DNA of 64,000 nucleotides from positions 1 to 64,000 of the forward strand of contig NZ_BONV01000043.1 in assembly GCF_016862895.1 (NCBI RefSeq), given 5' to 3'. The stretch is from Planotetraspora kaengkrachanensis. Lineage in GTDB: Bacteria > Actinomycetota > Actinomycetes > Streptosporangiales > Streptosporangiaceae. How positions within the stretch are numbered: position 1 is the stretch's first letter; each line of letters begins with the position of its first letter. A program made the translations under genes and the position numbers. The notes below the pieces were generated by a model. That model was not told the origin of the DNA. It was given only the letters and a program-made list of their open reading frames with translations, and did no database searches. Shown piece after piece: positions 44,128 to 54,455 of the stretch.

Positions 44128-44135
44128 GTCGTGCC

Positions 44136-45524
44136 TCAGTCTGATTCCTCATCGGGCGGCAGCGGGGTGCTCCGCATCCGTCCGGACGGAGGTGCGAGCG
44201 GGACGGTGTTCTCCCCGCTGCCGGGCTCAGTGCCGTACGGCTGTCGCCGCGGCGCCGAGTTCTCCTCCGGGTCGGCGAGATCGGCGGTATGGGCGGGGTC
44301 GGGATCGTCCGTCAGCCGGAGCAACGGCTGCGTGTCCACCTCGGCCGCCTCGACCTCGGCCACGTCGGCCTCGGTGAGATCGGCCGGCTCGACGGGTGCG
44401 AGGTCGTCACGCCCCGGGTCCGCCACAGGCTCGCTCTGCCCGCTTGAGAGTGCCGCCGCCTCCCACGTGACCGGAGAGGACGCGTCGCGCGCATCTTCGC
44501 CGAATGCCGCCGCCGCAGGCTCCGGCGCGGATTCCCCGGCGGCCGGGGTCGCCGGGGCGGGAGGCTCGTCGGCCGCGGGAGCGCCGGGTTGCGGAAGGCG
44601 GGGGTGGACGAGCACGTCACCTGTGGTGGGACGGACGAAGTCTCCCCAGGTGATGGGCCGGTTCGGCCGATTGCGCCGGGGAGAGGCCGGCCGTACGGGC
44701 TCGGGCGGCGAGGAGGGCTCGGTGACCTCCCGCGTCTCGGGCGGCGAGGAGGGCTCGGTCACCTCCGGCGTCTCGGGCGCGGCCGTGGGATGGACCACGG
44801 GCAGGGCCTCGGGCAGGGCCTCGGGCTCCTGCGCCGCTTCTGGGCCCCCGTGAGCGTCACCGGTGACGCCGGCGCCGTCGGAGGGCGGAGGGACCGGGAG
44901 CGGCGGAGCCTGCTCGGGCGACGTCGCGATCGCGGGGACGACCGCATAGGGCGCGGTCGGCTCCTCGGCCTCGCCTCGGTCTCGCGGAGCGCGCGCCTCG
45001 GTGAAGGGCACGATGTCGCTCTCTTCGACGAGGCCGTCCAGGGCGGTACGGGACGCCCGCGCGTGCTTCAGAAGGAGGAGGAGCATCCAGAGCCCCACGG
45101 CGAGCAGCGCCCACGGCAACAGCGCGACGACGATCGCGGCCCTGCCCGAGTCGAAGGTCGTGTCGGTGGCCGTCGCCACGGTCGCCGCCGCGGCCGCCGC
45201 GAACAGGGCGAGCAGGACGAGGGCGGCCTGCGCCCGGACGAGGAAGCGCCCCCCGCGCAGCAGCGGCACGCTGACCAGCGAGAGCACCAGAAGGGCGTCG
45301 AAGGCCGTCGGGTAAAGGTAGGCGAGTCTGGGTTCCGCCCGACCGATGACGGCGAGAGTACGGAGATCGTCGAAGGAGAGCGCGCAGGCCGCTCCCGCGA
45401 GCACCGCCACGATGAGGCCGGCGAGGGCGATCACCAGACGGCGGAGCACGAGCGGGATTCCTGCGGAGGTCGATGTGGACGGGCGGGAGGTGGTGCCTGC
45501 CGCTCCGGGGGGATTCGCGTCCAT
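44136..45524 (-). CDS. DUF2637-like membrane protein with long acidic/proline-rich tail
   Basis: A 462-residue protein. Residues 28-165 contain four transmembrane helices in the DUF2637 pattern (YLYPTAFDALLVLSLV). The rest is a disordered Pro/Glu/Ala tail with the near-repeat ETPEVTEPSSPP/ETREVTEPSSPP. DUF2637 domains occur in plasmid spread (Spd-like) and envelope proteins; the role here is unknown. Confidence 0.7.
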   Translation of the reverse strand: MDANPPGAAGTTSRPSTSTSAGIPLVLRRLVIALAGLIVAVLAGAACALSFDDLRTLAVIGRAEPRLAYLYPTAFDALLVLSLVSVPLLRGGRFLVRAQAALVLLALFAAAAAATVATATDTTFDSGRAAIVVALLPWALLAVGLWMLLLLLKHARASRTALDGLVEESDIVPFTEARAPRDRGEAEEPTAPYAVVPAIATSPEQAPPLPVPPPSDGAGVTGDAHGGPEAAQEPEALPEALPVVHPTAAPETPEVTEPSSPPETREVTEPSSPPEPVRPASPRRNRPNRPITWGDFVRPTTGDVLVHPRLPQPGAPAADEPPAPATPAAGESAPEPAAAAFGEDARDASSPVTWEAAALSSGQSEPVADPGRDDLAPVEPADLTEADVAEVEAAEVDTQPLLRLTDDPDPAHTADLADPEENSAPRRQPYGTEPGSGENTVPLAPPSGRMRSTPLPPDEESD

Positions 45525-45872
45525 GGCGTTCCGAGCCTACAGAATCATGCCGACCGTTTGACCGGCCCTGTGAGGGTGGATGTCTCCTGAAATGCGGCGT
45601 CATGTCCGAGGCTGACAGACGTCGGATCCGCCCCTCGCGGCTTAGCCGTACCGGCCGGGGGCGCGCGTCCCCGGAGGGGTGCGGAGGGCGTCCGGGGTGA
45701 TCGTCGGAGGGAGCCAGGGGAAGGTAAATCTGTTCCAACGGAGTTATCGCCGCTTATAGCGTGACTTATGAGTCTGAAGTGTCAGTCGCAGATGACGGAA
45801 AGGCGACTCGTGGACCGCTCACGGGCACACAAGTAGCTCTGTGCTGTGGCATTAGGCGTTAGCCTTGCCTTC
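45525..45872. other. Gene-free region before cysS
   Basis: A 348-bp spacer between divergent genes. No convincing gene or structured regulator was recognised; promoters for both neighbours must lie here. AT-richer stretches near 45730-45780 are the best candidates for the cysS promoter. Confidence 0.4.
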
Positions 45873-47267
<1,395 letters not shown>

Positions 47268-47290
47268 GAGGGGCCGGTACCCTAGAGACC

Positions 47291-48250
47291 ATGGCTGGCA
47301 AGGCTTCAGGGAAGCCCTCGAAAAAGCAGGGTGCCACCAGGGGCACAGGCGGCAAGGGCCGGAGCTCCCTGGAGGGCCGGGGCGCGACGCCTCCTGCGCA
47401 CATGAGGCATTGGTACAAGGACAAGGCGCGGGCCGAGCGGCTCGAGCGCGAGGCCGCCGGACGTCCTGGCCGGCCCGCTCGCGCCGCGGCCAAGGCCCGT
47501 CGTGAGGACGCGCCCGAGGTCATCGGCGGGCGCAACCCCGTGCTTGAGGCGTTGCGTGCCGGTGTGCCCGCCAACGCGCTCTACGTGGCGCAGCGGCTCG
47601 AGAACGACGACCGGGTGCGCGAGTCGATCAAGATCGCGGCCGATCGCGGAATCGCGCTGCTCGAGGTCTCCCGTGACAAGCTCGACCGACTGACCGACGG
47701 CGGAGTCCATCAGGGTCTGGGTCTACAGATCCCCGCCTACGACTACGCCCATCCGGAAGAGCTCGTCGAGAGGGCGCGCGACGCGGCGGAGGTGCCGCTG
47801 ATCGTCGCTCTGGACGGAGTCACCGACCCGCGCAATCTCGGGGCGATCGCGCGTTCGGCGACCGCGTTCGGCGCCCACGGACTCCTGATCCCGTCGCGCC
47901 GCTCCGCCGGCGTCACCGCCGGGGCGTGGAAGACCTCGGCGGGTACCCTCGCCAACCTGAGGGTCGCGCGGGCGGCGAACTTGACCCAGACCCTCCAGGC
48001 GTACCGGGAGGAAGGCCTGTTCGTCGTCGGGCTGGACGGCACCGCCACCCTGGACATCGCCCAGGTAGAACTGGTGACCGAACCGCTCGTCGTGGTCGTG
48101 GGCTCGGAGGGCAAGGGCCTGTCGCGTCTGGTCCGCGAGTCGTGCGATCAGGTGGCGCGGATCCCCATGTTCGCGGCCGCGGAGTCCCTCAACGCCGGAG
48201 TGGCCGCGGGCATCGCCCTCTACGAGGTCGCGCAGCACCGCAGGCGATGA
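47291..48250 (+). CDS. rlmB: 23S rRNA (guanosine-2'-O-)-methyltransferase RlmB (TrmH family)
   Basis: A SPOUT-family methyltransferase that modifies the 23S rRNA peptidyl-transferase region. The 319-residue protein has a basic N-terminal arm (1-75), substrate-binding domain (IGGRNPVLEALRAG), and the knot motifs NLGAIARSA, VVGSEGKGLSRLV and SLNAGVAAGIALYE. ATG at 47291. It ends just before tRNA-Thr. Confidence 0.95.
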   Translation: MAGKASGKPSKKQGATRGTGGKGRSSLEGRGATPPAHMRHWYKDKARAERLEREAAGRPGRPARAAAKARREDAPEVIGGRNPVLEALRAGVPANALYVAQRLENDDRVRESIKIAADRGIALLEVSRDKLDRLTDGGVHQGLGLQIPAYDYAHPEELVERARDAAEVPLIVALDGVTDPRNLGAIARSATAFGAHGLLIPSRRSAGVTAGAWKTSAGTLANLRVARAANLTQTLQAYREEGLFVVGLDGTATLDIAQVELVTEPLVVVVGSEGKGLSRLVRESCDQVARIPMFAAAESLNAGVAAGIALYEVAQHRRR

Positions 48251-48298
48251 TTTCGCGGTGACGGTACAGGCCGTCGCCCACTAGACTCGTGCCGATAC

Positions 48299-48371
48299 GC
48301 CGCCTTAGCTCAATCGGCAGAGCATCTGTCTTGTAAACAGAAGGTCTGGGGTTCGATTCCCCAAGGCGGCT
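48299..48371 (+). tRNA. tRNA-Thr(UGU), integration hotspot
   Basis: A complete cloverleaf: acceptor GCCGCCT/AGGCGGC, anticodon loop CTTGTAA (UGU), T loop TTCGATT, discriminator T. CCA is not encoded. Its 3' end and flank recur at 51.5, 56.6 and 58.8 kb, which marks it as the target of repeated integration. Confidence 0.95.
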
Positions 48372-48379
48372 CCCATGTC

Positions 48380-48413
48380 AAAGGCCCCTTGCGATGATCG
48401 CAGGGGGCCTTTT
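48380..48413 (+). terminator. Terminator after tRNA-Thr
   Basis: An imperfect stem AAGGCCCCTTGCGAT...ATCGCAGGGGGCCTTTT, followed by TTTT. The same hairpin in diverged form recurs at 51541 and 56647. Confidence 0.85.
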
Positions 48414-48516
48414 CGATCTCCGTACAGCGGCTTTGTACAGCAACGTCCTCAGTCGCCGCGTCGAGGCTGAGCGGGCCGCATGGCAATCGCCGATCTAAAC
48501 CGTGCCTGGCAAAGGG

Positions 48517-48529
48517 CAGATCGGTGTAC
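48517..48529. repeat. 13-bp repeat CAGATCGGTGTAC, first copy
   Basis: Identical to 49576-49588 in the TetR/SDR spacer. It may be a displaced copy of the operator or promoter. Confidence 0.5.
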
Positions 48530-48641
48530 GGCCCGGCATGACCGGCGTGTGCCCGACGAGGAGATGATCGCCCGGCTACCCATGGGATCCGGGGCCACGT
48601 TGTGACGATCCGTCTTCCCTGTCCATCTTCATCTGAACCGG

Positions 48642-48797
48642 ATGCCGTCGAGTACCCACCTTCCGGAGGGCCGGTTCGTCGCCGACATCGGCGGAGCGGA
48701 CGGCGACGTTCTGATCCAGTTGCTCACCGCCGCGCCGGAACGCCGCGGCATCGCGCGTCTCAGGAATCGGTCATCGAAGCGATGCCGCGGTAGATGA
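48642..48797 (+). pseudogene. Fragment of an O-methyltransferase-like gene
   Basis: A 51-codon frame contains PEGRFVADIGGADGDVLIQLL, the motif I (SAM-binding) part of small-molecule O-methyltransferases. After about 38 residues the frame turns to unrelated basic sequence and stops. Neither the N-terminal dimerisation region nor the catalytic part is present. A decay remnant inside the island. Confidence 0.5.
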
Positions 48798-48858
48798 CGA
48801 GGAGTCGGCGGCAGCCGTCGTGGTCGCGATCAGGTGACAAAGCGTGAGCGGGTCGTCA

Positions 48859-49497
48859 TCAACCACCGATCGGAACGGGGGCGGACCCCGGAGCTCTGCG
48901 GTCATCGCTGGACTGCTCGGAAGGCGCAGCCGGGATGGCGTTGTCGATGAGCACGGCGGCGATGGCGGCGGCGGTGGGGAAGGAATCGTGGTTGAGGACT
49001 CGGGTGCGGGCGGCGGCGCCGTCGATGAGCAGCGCTAGTTGTTCGCCGAGTTGTTCGGGATTGCGGGCGCCGGCTTCGCGGGCGGTTTCGGTGAGTCGCG
49101 CGGCGATGGCGGTCTTGTAGTCGCGTGCGTACTGGGAGGCGGGGTGCTCGGGGTCGTGGAGTTCCACGGCCGCCGCGATGTAGGGGCAGAGGGGCGTGGA
49201 CGCGGGCATGGCGAAGGCGGCGAGAAGTCGTTCTCGCGGCGAGAGGTCGGCGCGGTCGAACACTCCTGGCATGACGTCGGGATCGAACCGGCGCAGGTAT
49301 TCGGCGACCAGTTCGTCCTTGCTGGCGAAATGCTGGTAGGCCGTCCGCTTGGACACCTGGGCCGCGGCGCAGACCTCGTTCATGCCGGTGCGGTTGATGC
49401 CTTGATCGCGGAAGAGCTGCTGTGAGGCGCTGACGATGCGCTCGCGTGCGCCACGGCCGCGGCGCTGGCCCCGAGGGCCCTTCTCGAACTCCGTCAT
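48859..49497 (-). CDS. TetR-family transcriptional regulator
   Basis: A 212-residue repressor with a typical N-terminal DNA-binding domain (ARERIVSASQQLFRDQGINR, then VSKRTAYQHFASKDELVAEYL) and a helical ligand domain. Divergent from an SDR/reductase pair, which it probably represses. ATG at 49497. CGGTGTAC elements flank the divergent promoter (49533 and 49581 regions). Confidence 0.88.
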   Translation of the reverse strand: MTEFEKGPRGQRRGRGARERIVSASQQLFRDQGINRTGMNEVCAAAQVSKRTAYQHFASKDELVAEYLRRFDPDVMPGVFDRADLSPRERLLAAFAMPASTPLCPYIAAAVELHDPEHPASQYARDYKTAIAARLTETAREAGARNPEQLGEQLALLIDGAAARTRVLNHDSFPTAAAIAAVLIDNAIPAAPSEQSSDDRRAPGSAPVPIGG

Positions 49498-49619
49498 GTC
49501 CCTAGCATAGGCCGTTCGGTACCGACCGGTGTACATAGCTTGCGGGGGCGCCGACCGTCAGATACGTTACGTAAACAGATCGGTGTACTTAATCGACCCG
49601 CTAACTCAACGGAGTGATC
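49498..49619. promoter_or_regulatory. Divergent promoter with repeated CGGTGTAC elements
   Basis: The spacer holds GTACCGACCGGTGTAC and CAGATCGGTGTAC plus TACGTTACGTA, plausible operator parts for the TetR regulator. Prediction from repeats only. Confidence 0.45.
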
Positions 49620-50354
49620 ATGGGAAAGCTCGATGGCAAGGTGGCGGTGATCACTGGTGGATCCGCCGGGATGGCGCTGGCCGGTGCCAAACTGTTCGTC
49701 GAGGAAGGCGCTTACGTCTTCATTCAGGCCCGGCGGCAGGAAGCACTCGACGACGCCGTCAAGCTGATCGGTCGCAACGTCACCGCCGTCCAGGGCGACG
49801 CGTCCGAGCTCGACGATCTGGACCGCCTGTTCGACACCGTCAAACGGGAAAAGGGCTCGATCGACGTGCTGTGGGCGAGTGCCGGGATGGGCGAGGCTGC
49901 CGTTCTCGGCGAGATCACCGAGGAGCAGTTCGATCGCGCGTTCTCGCTCAACGCGCGCGGCACGCTGTTCACCGTGCAGAAGGCGCTGCCGCTGATCAAC
50001 GACCACGGCTCGATCTTCATGACCGGATCGAACGCCTCACTCGGTGCCTTCCCCGGCTGGAGCCTCTACGCGGGAAGCAAAGCCGTCCAGCAGGCCTGGG
50101 CCCGCGTCTGGCTCAACGAACTGCGCGACCGCAAGATCCGCGTCAACGTCCTGACCCCTGGCCAGGTCGCCACCGCCAAACAGGAAGAACTGTTCGACGA
50201 GGAAACCAAGGTCGCATTCGAGTCGCTCATCCCGCGCGGAAAGATGGGCAGCCCCGAGGAAATCGCCACCATCGCCCTGTTCCTCGCCTCCGACGACTCC
50301 CGATACGTCAACGGACTGGAACTGGTCGCCGACGGCGGCGTCACCGCCATCTGA
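49620..50354 (+). CDS. Short-chain dehydrogenase/reductase
   Basis: A 244-residue oxidoreductase. TGGSAGMALAGAKLF (about 12-26) is a variant of the TGxxxGIG nucleotide motif, and SLYAGSKAV carries Tyr-xxx-Lys. The C-terminus VNGLELVADGGV is standard. Substrate unknown. ATG at 49620 preferred over GTG 49614. Followed 40 bp later by the Rossmann reductase gene, opposite a TetR gene. Confidence 0.88.
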   Translation: MGKLDGKVAVITGGSAGMALAGAKLFVEEGAYVFIQARRQEALDDAVKLIGRNVTAVQGDASELDDLDRLFDTVKREKGSIDVLWASAGMGEAAVLGEITEEQFDRAFSLNARGTLFTVQKALPLINDHGSIFMTGSNASLGAFPGWSLYAGSKAVQQAWARVWLNELRDRKIRVNVLTPGQVATAKQEELFDEETKVAFESLIPRGKMGSPEEIATIALFLASDDSRYVNGLELVADGGVTAI

Positions 50355-50394
50355 CTCACACGCGAGACCTTGGGAACAGGAAGAGGACAGTCTC

Positions 50395-51018
50395 ATGAGC
50401 ACCATCACCTTCATTGGCACCGGCAACATGGCCCGTACGATCGGCACGCTCGCGGTGGCGGGCGGCAACACGGTCGAGGTCATGGGCCGCGATCAGTCCA
50501 AGGCCGATGCCCTGGCCAAGGTTCTGGGCGGCGGTACGACGACGGGTAGGTGGGGTGCCGTCCCGGCCGGGGACATCGTCATCACTTGCCTGTTGTACGG
50601 AGCTGTCGTGCCGGTGGTCGCCGCGTACGGGGATGCCCTCGCAGGCAAGACGATCGTCGACATCAGCAACCCGTTCAACGCTACGTTCGACGGGCTGGCC
50701 CACAGTGAGCAGACCTCGGTCGCGCAGGAGGTCGCCAAGGTGGCGCCGGCCGGCGCGAGCGTGGTGAAGGCATTCAACACCATCTTCCGTGGCGTCCTGG
50801 AGAACGGGCGGCCCAACGTGTTCTTCGCCGGCGACGACGCGCAGGCCAAGGCGAGATTTGCGACGTTCGTCGAGAGCCTCGGGTTGCGCCCTCTGGACGT
50901 CGGCGGTTTGAAGATGGCGCACTGGCTGGAAGGTATGGGTGTGGTCACGATGGGCCTTGCCGGTAACGGGCTCGGCCATTGGGACTTCGCTCTCGGCGTC
51001 AACGAGTTCCAGGGCTGA
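50395..51018 (+). CDS. NADPH-dependent F420 reductase-like Rossmann protein
   Basis: A 207-residue protein with GTGNMARTIGTLAVAGG (about 8-24) as dinucleotide loop and the family pattern IVDISNPFN and KAFNTIF. It resembles F420H2:NADP+ oxidoreductases (Fno). Whether F420 is the partner is inferred. Co-transcribed with the SDR gene. Confidence 0.85.
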   Translation: MSTITFIGTGNMARTIGTLAVAGGNTVEVMGRDQSKADALAKVLGGGTTTGRWGAVPAGDIVITCLLYGAVVPVVAAYGDALAGKTIVDISNPFNATFDGLAHSEQTSVAQEVAKVAPAGASVVKAFNTIFRGVLENGRPNVFFAGDDAQAKARFATFVESLGLRPLDVGGLKMAHWLEGMGVVTMGLAGNGLGHWDFALGVNEFQG

Positions 51019-51490
51019 ACTCACGACAGATCACCGAAATCCGCTGATGGCCGGACACCAATGTCGGTGAGTGATCCCTACCGAGGAGACGCTCGCAAGT
51101 GGTCAGGGGGGCGGAGGACGGCTCAGCTCGAAGGTCCGACGAGGATGGTTGCAGCTCAGTACGTGGTACAGCGGCTCTCACTCGGGACCGTCCGTTCACT
51201 TCGGATTATGCGCGAGATGAGCCTGCTGAAGGGGAGCCAGTACGTTGCGATGCTCCTGGACTCATCGCGACTTCCTCTGGGCGTTCATGCAGGTGAGGGC
51301 GTCCCCGTTCGACTCAGCCCGACTTAGATCGACTCACCGGATTTGCTTCGCATCGAAGGGGTCGTGGGCTCGCGGAGGAGTGCTGTACAGCAACCCGTAC
51401 AGCAACGTCGACTTACACGATCAGCCGCCGCCAGCTCGCATCTACCAATTGACCAGGAGGGCGCGTCCCTGACGAGGTAGCTGCCTTTCC
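51019..51490. other. Gene-poor degraded sequence
   Basis: No convincing gene. Pieces near 51404-51420 (GTACAGCAACGTC) match the flank of tRNA-Thr at 48439-48452, so this is integration debris. A 26-bp stretch near 51438-51463 resembles a minus-strand tRNA 5' half but cannot be completed. Confidence 0.45.
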
Positions 51491-51533
51491 TTGTAAACAG
51501 AAGGTCTGGGGTTCGATTCGCCAACGCGGCTCC
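51491..51533 (+). repeat. tRNA-Thr 3' half, copy B (attachment-site duplicate)
   Basis: TTGTAAACAGAAGGTCTGGG and the T arm repeat the tRNA-Thr 3' half with a few changes (GATTCGCCAACGCGGCT). No 5' half is present. It is followed by a diverged terminator hairpin (51541-51577). It marks an old right end of an integrated element. Confidence 0.85.
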
Positions 51534-51540
51534 ACATAAA

Positions 51541-51577
51541 AAGGCCCCTGATCAGGCATTTTGCCGTCAGGGGCCTT
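51541..51577 (+). terminator. Hairpin after att copy B
   Basis: AAGGCCCCTGA pairs with TCAGGGGCCTT, matching the position of the tRNA-Thr terminator. Confidence 0.7.
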
Positions 51578-51619
51578 GTGTTTGTCCGGTCAAACTGCGG
51601 ATCTTGCTAACAGGAGATC

Positions 51620-51730
51620 TGATGGCCTTGGAAGAGCATCCCGGCACGTAGACCTACGGCCCTGAGGCCGAAGCCGCCGCCAAGTACCTTCGAGGACTGG
51701 TCCGGACGGTGGCGTTGCCAGAGCTGTGAT
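51620..51730 (+). pseudogene. Short coding remnant with an in-frame stop (unrecognised)
   Basis: A frame reads MALEEHPGT, stop, TYGPEAEAAAKYLRGLVRTV and ALPEL. The continuity across the stop suggests a decayed C-terminal fragment. I cannot name the family. Confidence 0.3.
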
Positions 51731-51848
51731 CGTTGATCGCCCACCCCTGTCGAGTCCGGGCTGTGAAGGTCCCCGGCGGGCCCGATCATCTGCCGTTTCA
51801 GGCAACAGATGGCCGTCGAGTATCGAGGAAGTTGACACCGCGTCTCCA

Positions 51849-52076
51849 TCAGTTCCTCGAACACATCGATCCTGCCCGTGTGATCATGTCGGCCTCACCG
51901 GCCGCGATCGGCAGCAGCCAGAGAATGCGGACGCCCTCTTCCATGTATTCGAATTCGGGACCGAGCGAATAGGGGAGGGACACGAACAGGAAGCTGAGCT
52001 GCGAATTCGGTAGCCAGAGGCGGCCGATGTCGAGAACACGGCCCTCGTGGAGGCTATAGCGGGGGTCGGCGCGGAG
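51849..52076 (-). pseudogene. Fragment of a suppressor-of-fused (SUFU) domain gene
   Basis: With no start codon, the minus strand reads HEGRVLDIGRLWLPNSQLSF, then VSLPYSLGPEFEY and VRILWLLPIAAGEAD, the core of bacterial SUFU-domain proteins, before losing frame near 51882 and stopping at 51849. Both ends of the domain are missing. It lies just downstream of the LysR gene and was probably cut during island rearrangement. Confidence 0.6.
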
Positions 52077-52107
52077 GGGTGGATGTTGCTGGTGATCGCG
52101 ACGTTGC

Positions 52108-52998
52108 TCAGCCGTGGGTGGGGCCGAGGTCGTGGATCGTCTGGGCGAGTGCTCGGATCAGGTCGGTTTCGGCCTCGGTCTGCCATATCAGGGCGTAGGT
52201 CAGGCGTGGCATGTCCGGCATGGGTAGCCACTGTAGGTGCGCCATCGCCCAATATCGGGTGACGTGGGCGGGGAAGTTGTGGACGATCTCGCCGGTGCTG
52301 ACCAGGTTGATCAGCTCGTCGGGGTTGGTGATGGGTTCGATCCGTTCGATGGTCTGGCCACGCGGGGTGTGGAAGGGGAGGTAGCTGTTCTCCCAGTAGT
52401 CCGGCATGTGGGGGGCGGTGGCGTGTGGGAAACCGCCGAGCGCTTCCAGGGGTACGGAGGACCGGCCGGCCAACTCGTGTTCGGCGGTGACGGCGAGGAC
52501 TCGTGGGTCGGTGAACAGGATCGGGCCCACGGTGAGATCGGGTTCTTCCACGGGTAGCCAGGCGATCAGTACGTCAATGTCGCCGTCGCGGAGCCCGGCG
52601 AACGGGTCGATGAAGGGGGCGCGGCGCAACTGCAGTTCCCATTGCGGGTGCCGGTCGCGGAATGTCCGCCAGTAGGGATGCAGGTCGTGGACGTTGAAGG
52701 GCAGCATGCCCACCCGCAGTCGCGCGTTGATGCCGCGCGATGCCATCCGGGCGCGTTCGAGGCTTTCGTGTAGGCCCGCGTAAACCGGGAGCAGGTCGTC
52801 GCGCAACTGTCGGCCGACCGGGGTCAGGCGGACCTGGCGGCGGTTGGAGCGGTCGAACAACGGGGTCCCGATGCGGCGTTCCTGGTGGCTGATCGCCTGG
52901 CTGACCCGCGCCTGGGACACGTGGAGCCGGGCGGCCGTTCGGCCGAAGTGCAGCTCCTCGGCCAGGGTCAGAAAGATCTCGATGTCCCTAAGTTCCAT
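52108..52998 (-). CDS. LysR-family transcriptional regulator
   Basis: A 296-residue regulator. The N-terminal HTH (MELRDIEIFLTLAEELHFGR, then ARLHVSQARVSQAISHQE) is followed by a periplasmic-binding-like effector domain with WELQLRRAPF and EHELAG segments. Divergent from a hemerythrin-like gene. ATAA-N8-TTAT at 53017-53032 in the spacer is a possible binding site. Effector unknown. Confidence 0.9.
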   Translation of the reverse strand: MELRDIEIFLTLAEELHFGRTAARLHVSQARVSQAISHQERRIGTPLFDRSNRRQVRLTPVGRQLRDDLLPVYAGLHESLERARMASRGINARLRVGMLPFNVHDLHPYWRTFRDRHPQWELQLRRAPFIDPFAGLRDGDIDVLIAWLPVEEPDLTVGPILFTDPRVLAVTAEHELAGRSSVPLEALGGFPHATAPHMPDYWENSYLPFHTPRGQTIERIEPITNPDELINLVSTGEIVHNFPAHVTRYWAMAHLQWLPMPDMPRLTYALIWQTEAETDLIRALAQTIHDLGPTHG

Positions 52999-53130
52999 GT
53001 TGTCCCTAGTTGCGTTATAAGCGCCAAGTTATCGGATCGCTCGGAATCTCACGTTGATGCTGGCAGGCCGCCACTCCACAGTGGGAGACGTCCAAGACCG
53101 CAAGTGGTGGCCCCGTCGAAGGAGTTGGCC

Positions 53131-53793
53131 GTGAGCGACGCGCTCGACACGACGGCGATGTATGCGATGCATGACGCGCTGCGCCGGGAAGCCGAGCACC
53201 TGGCCAGAGTCACCACCCTGGTCGGCGCCGACCCGGGTGCCGTCCTGCGCACAGCCGCCGGCTGGGAGCTGTTCAAGACCTCCCTGCACATCCACCACAC
53301 CGCCGAGGACGACGTGCTGTGGCCCATGCTGCGCCAGATCCTGGCCGACCGGCCAGCCGACCTGACGCTGCTGGAGGCGATGGAGGCAGAACACGCCGCC
53401 ATCGACCAGGTCATCGAGGCGATCGATGAGGTACTGGCCGCGTCCGAGGACGGGTTGGACCGGCTCGGGGATCTCACCGATTCCCTGGTCACCGGCCTCA
53501 CCGGACACCTCAGGCACGAGGAGGACCAGGCGCTTCCGCTGATTCAGGCGACCGTCACCCAGGAGCAGTGGAATCGCTTCGGGCGGATCCACGCCCAGCG
53601 GATCGGTCCCGCCGTACCCAGAATCCTGCCGTGGCTTCTGGATGGCGCGAGCGACCAGACCGTCGCCGCAATGCTGGCGCAACTCACCGAACCGGCGCGC
53701 CAGGCCTACCAGCACCAGTGGCGACCCGCCTATGCGGCCCTCGACCGCTGGCATCAACGGAAGGAACGATCCGGCGGCATCGGTCAGGTTTGA
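53131..53793 (+). CDS. Hemerythrin-like HHE-domain protein
   Basis: A 220-residue helical protein with iron-ligand motifs HIHHTAEDDVLWP (about 52-64), EAEHAAIDQ and HLRHEEDQALP. HHE proteins bind a diiron site and may sense or detoxify oxygen or nitric oxide. GTG at 53131 has AAGGAG upstream; upstream codons in frame are non-coding in style. Divergent from the LysR gene. Confidence 0.85.
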   Translation: MSDALDTTAMYAMHDALRREAEHLARVTTLVGADPGAVLRTAAGWELFKTSLHIHHTAEDDVLWPMLRQILADRPADLTLLEAMEAEHAAIDQVIEAIDEVLAASEDGLDRLGDLTDSLVTGLTGHLRHEEDQALPLIQATVTQEQWNRFGRIHAQRIGPAVPRILPWLLDGASDQTVAAMLAQLTEPARQAYQHQWRPAYAALDRWHQRKERSGGIGQV

Positions 53794-53929
53794 AGAAGCA
53801 CCGGTCGGGCCGCCGCTTCTACCGTCAAGTGACACACGCGCCGGGGTGGCGTCCGGGGCCTGCCTGGATGCCCGGCCGGGCACATGACCCCCCATGCACC
53901 GCATAACCATCTTTGTAAAGGAGTAAGGC

Positions 53930-54343
53930 ATGAAGGCACACGTCAGCTCGATCCTTCTTGGCGTCCGGGACATGGATCGGGCCAAGCAGTTCTACACCGA
54001 GGGGCTCGGCTGGAAGATCCAGAGCGACTTCGGGATCTCGGTGTTCTTCGCATCGGACGGCGCCTCGCCCGTCGGCTTCTACGGCCGTGAAGGCCTGGCC
54101 GCTCAGGTGGGTACGGACTCCGAAGGCAGCGGCTTCAGCGGACTGGTCCTGACCTACGTCGTCCGCAGTGAGACGCGGGTCGACGAGGTCATGGCGGAGG
54201 CCGAGAAGGCCGGCGCCACGATCCTCAAGCCCGCCGGCGCTCTGCCGTGGGGAGGGTACGGCGGCTCCTTCGCGGACCCGGACGGTTACATCTGGAGTCT
54301 CGGCTACAGCGACCAGGGAACCGACCAGCCCTACGCGGAGTAG
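53930..54343 (+). CDS. VOC-superfamily (glyoxalase-like) protein
   Basis: A 137-residue vicinal-oxygen-chelate fold protein (ILLGVRDMDRAKQFYTEGLG, then SFADPDGYIWSLGY). Members are glyoxalases, dioxygenases or antibiotic-binding proteins. Substrate unknown. ATG at 53930 has AAAGGAG upstream. Confidence 0.85.
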   Translation: MKAHVSSILLGVRDMDRAKQFYTEGLGWKIQSDFGISVFFASDGASPVGFYGREGLAAQVGTDSEGSGFSGLVLTYVVRSETRVDEVMAEAEKAGATILKPAGALPWGGYGGSFADPDGYIWSLGYSDQGTDQPYAE

Positions 54344-54455
54344 CCGCGAACTTTGTCACACAACCGTCCGGGATGGCGGGGCGCGTTGTCGCTGCCGTCC
54401 CGGACGGCTGTGACCCCGAGTGCCGGTGAACCGGCAGGACGAACAGGAGAAGATC

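Noticed and set aside
51438-51463. A tRNA-like 5' half on the minus strand
   Set aside because: GCCCTCC...CAATTGGTAG resembles a D arm, but no anticodon or T arm follows, so it cannot be supported as a tRNA.
51491-51533. A second functional tRNA-Thr
   Set aside because: Only the 3' half is present and the acceptor has changes. It is an att copy.
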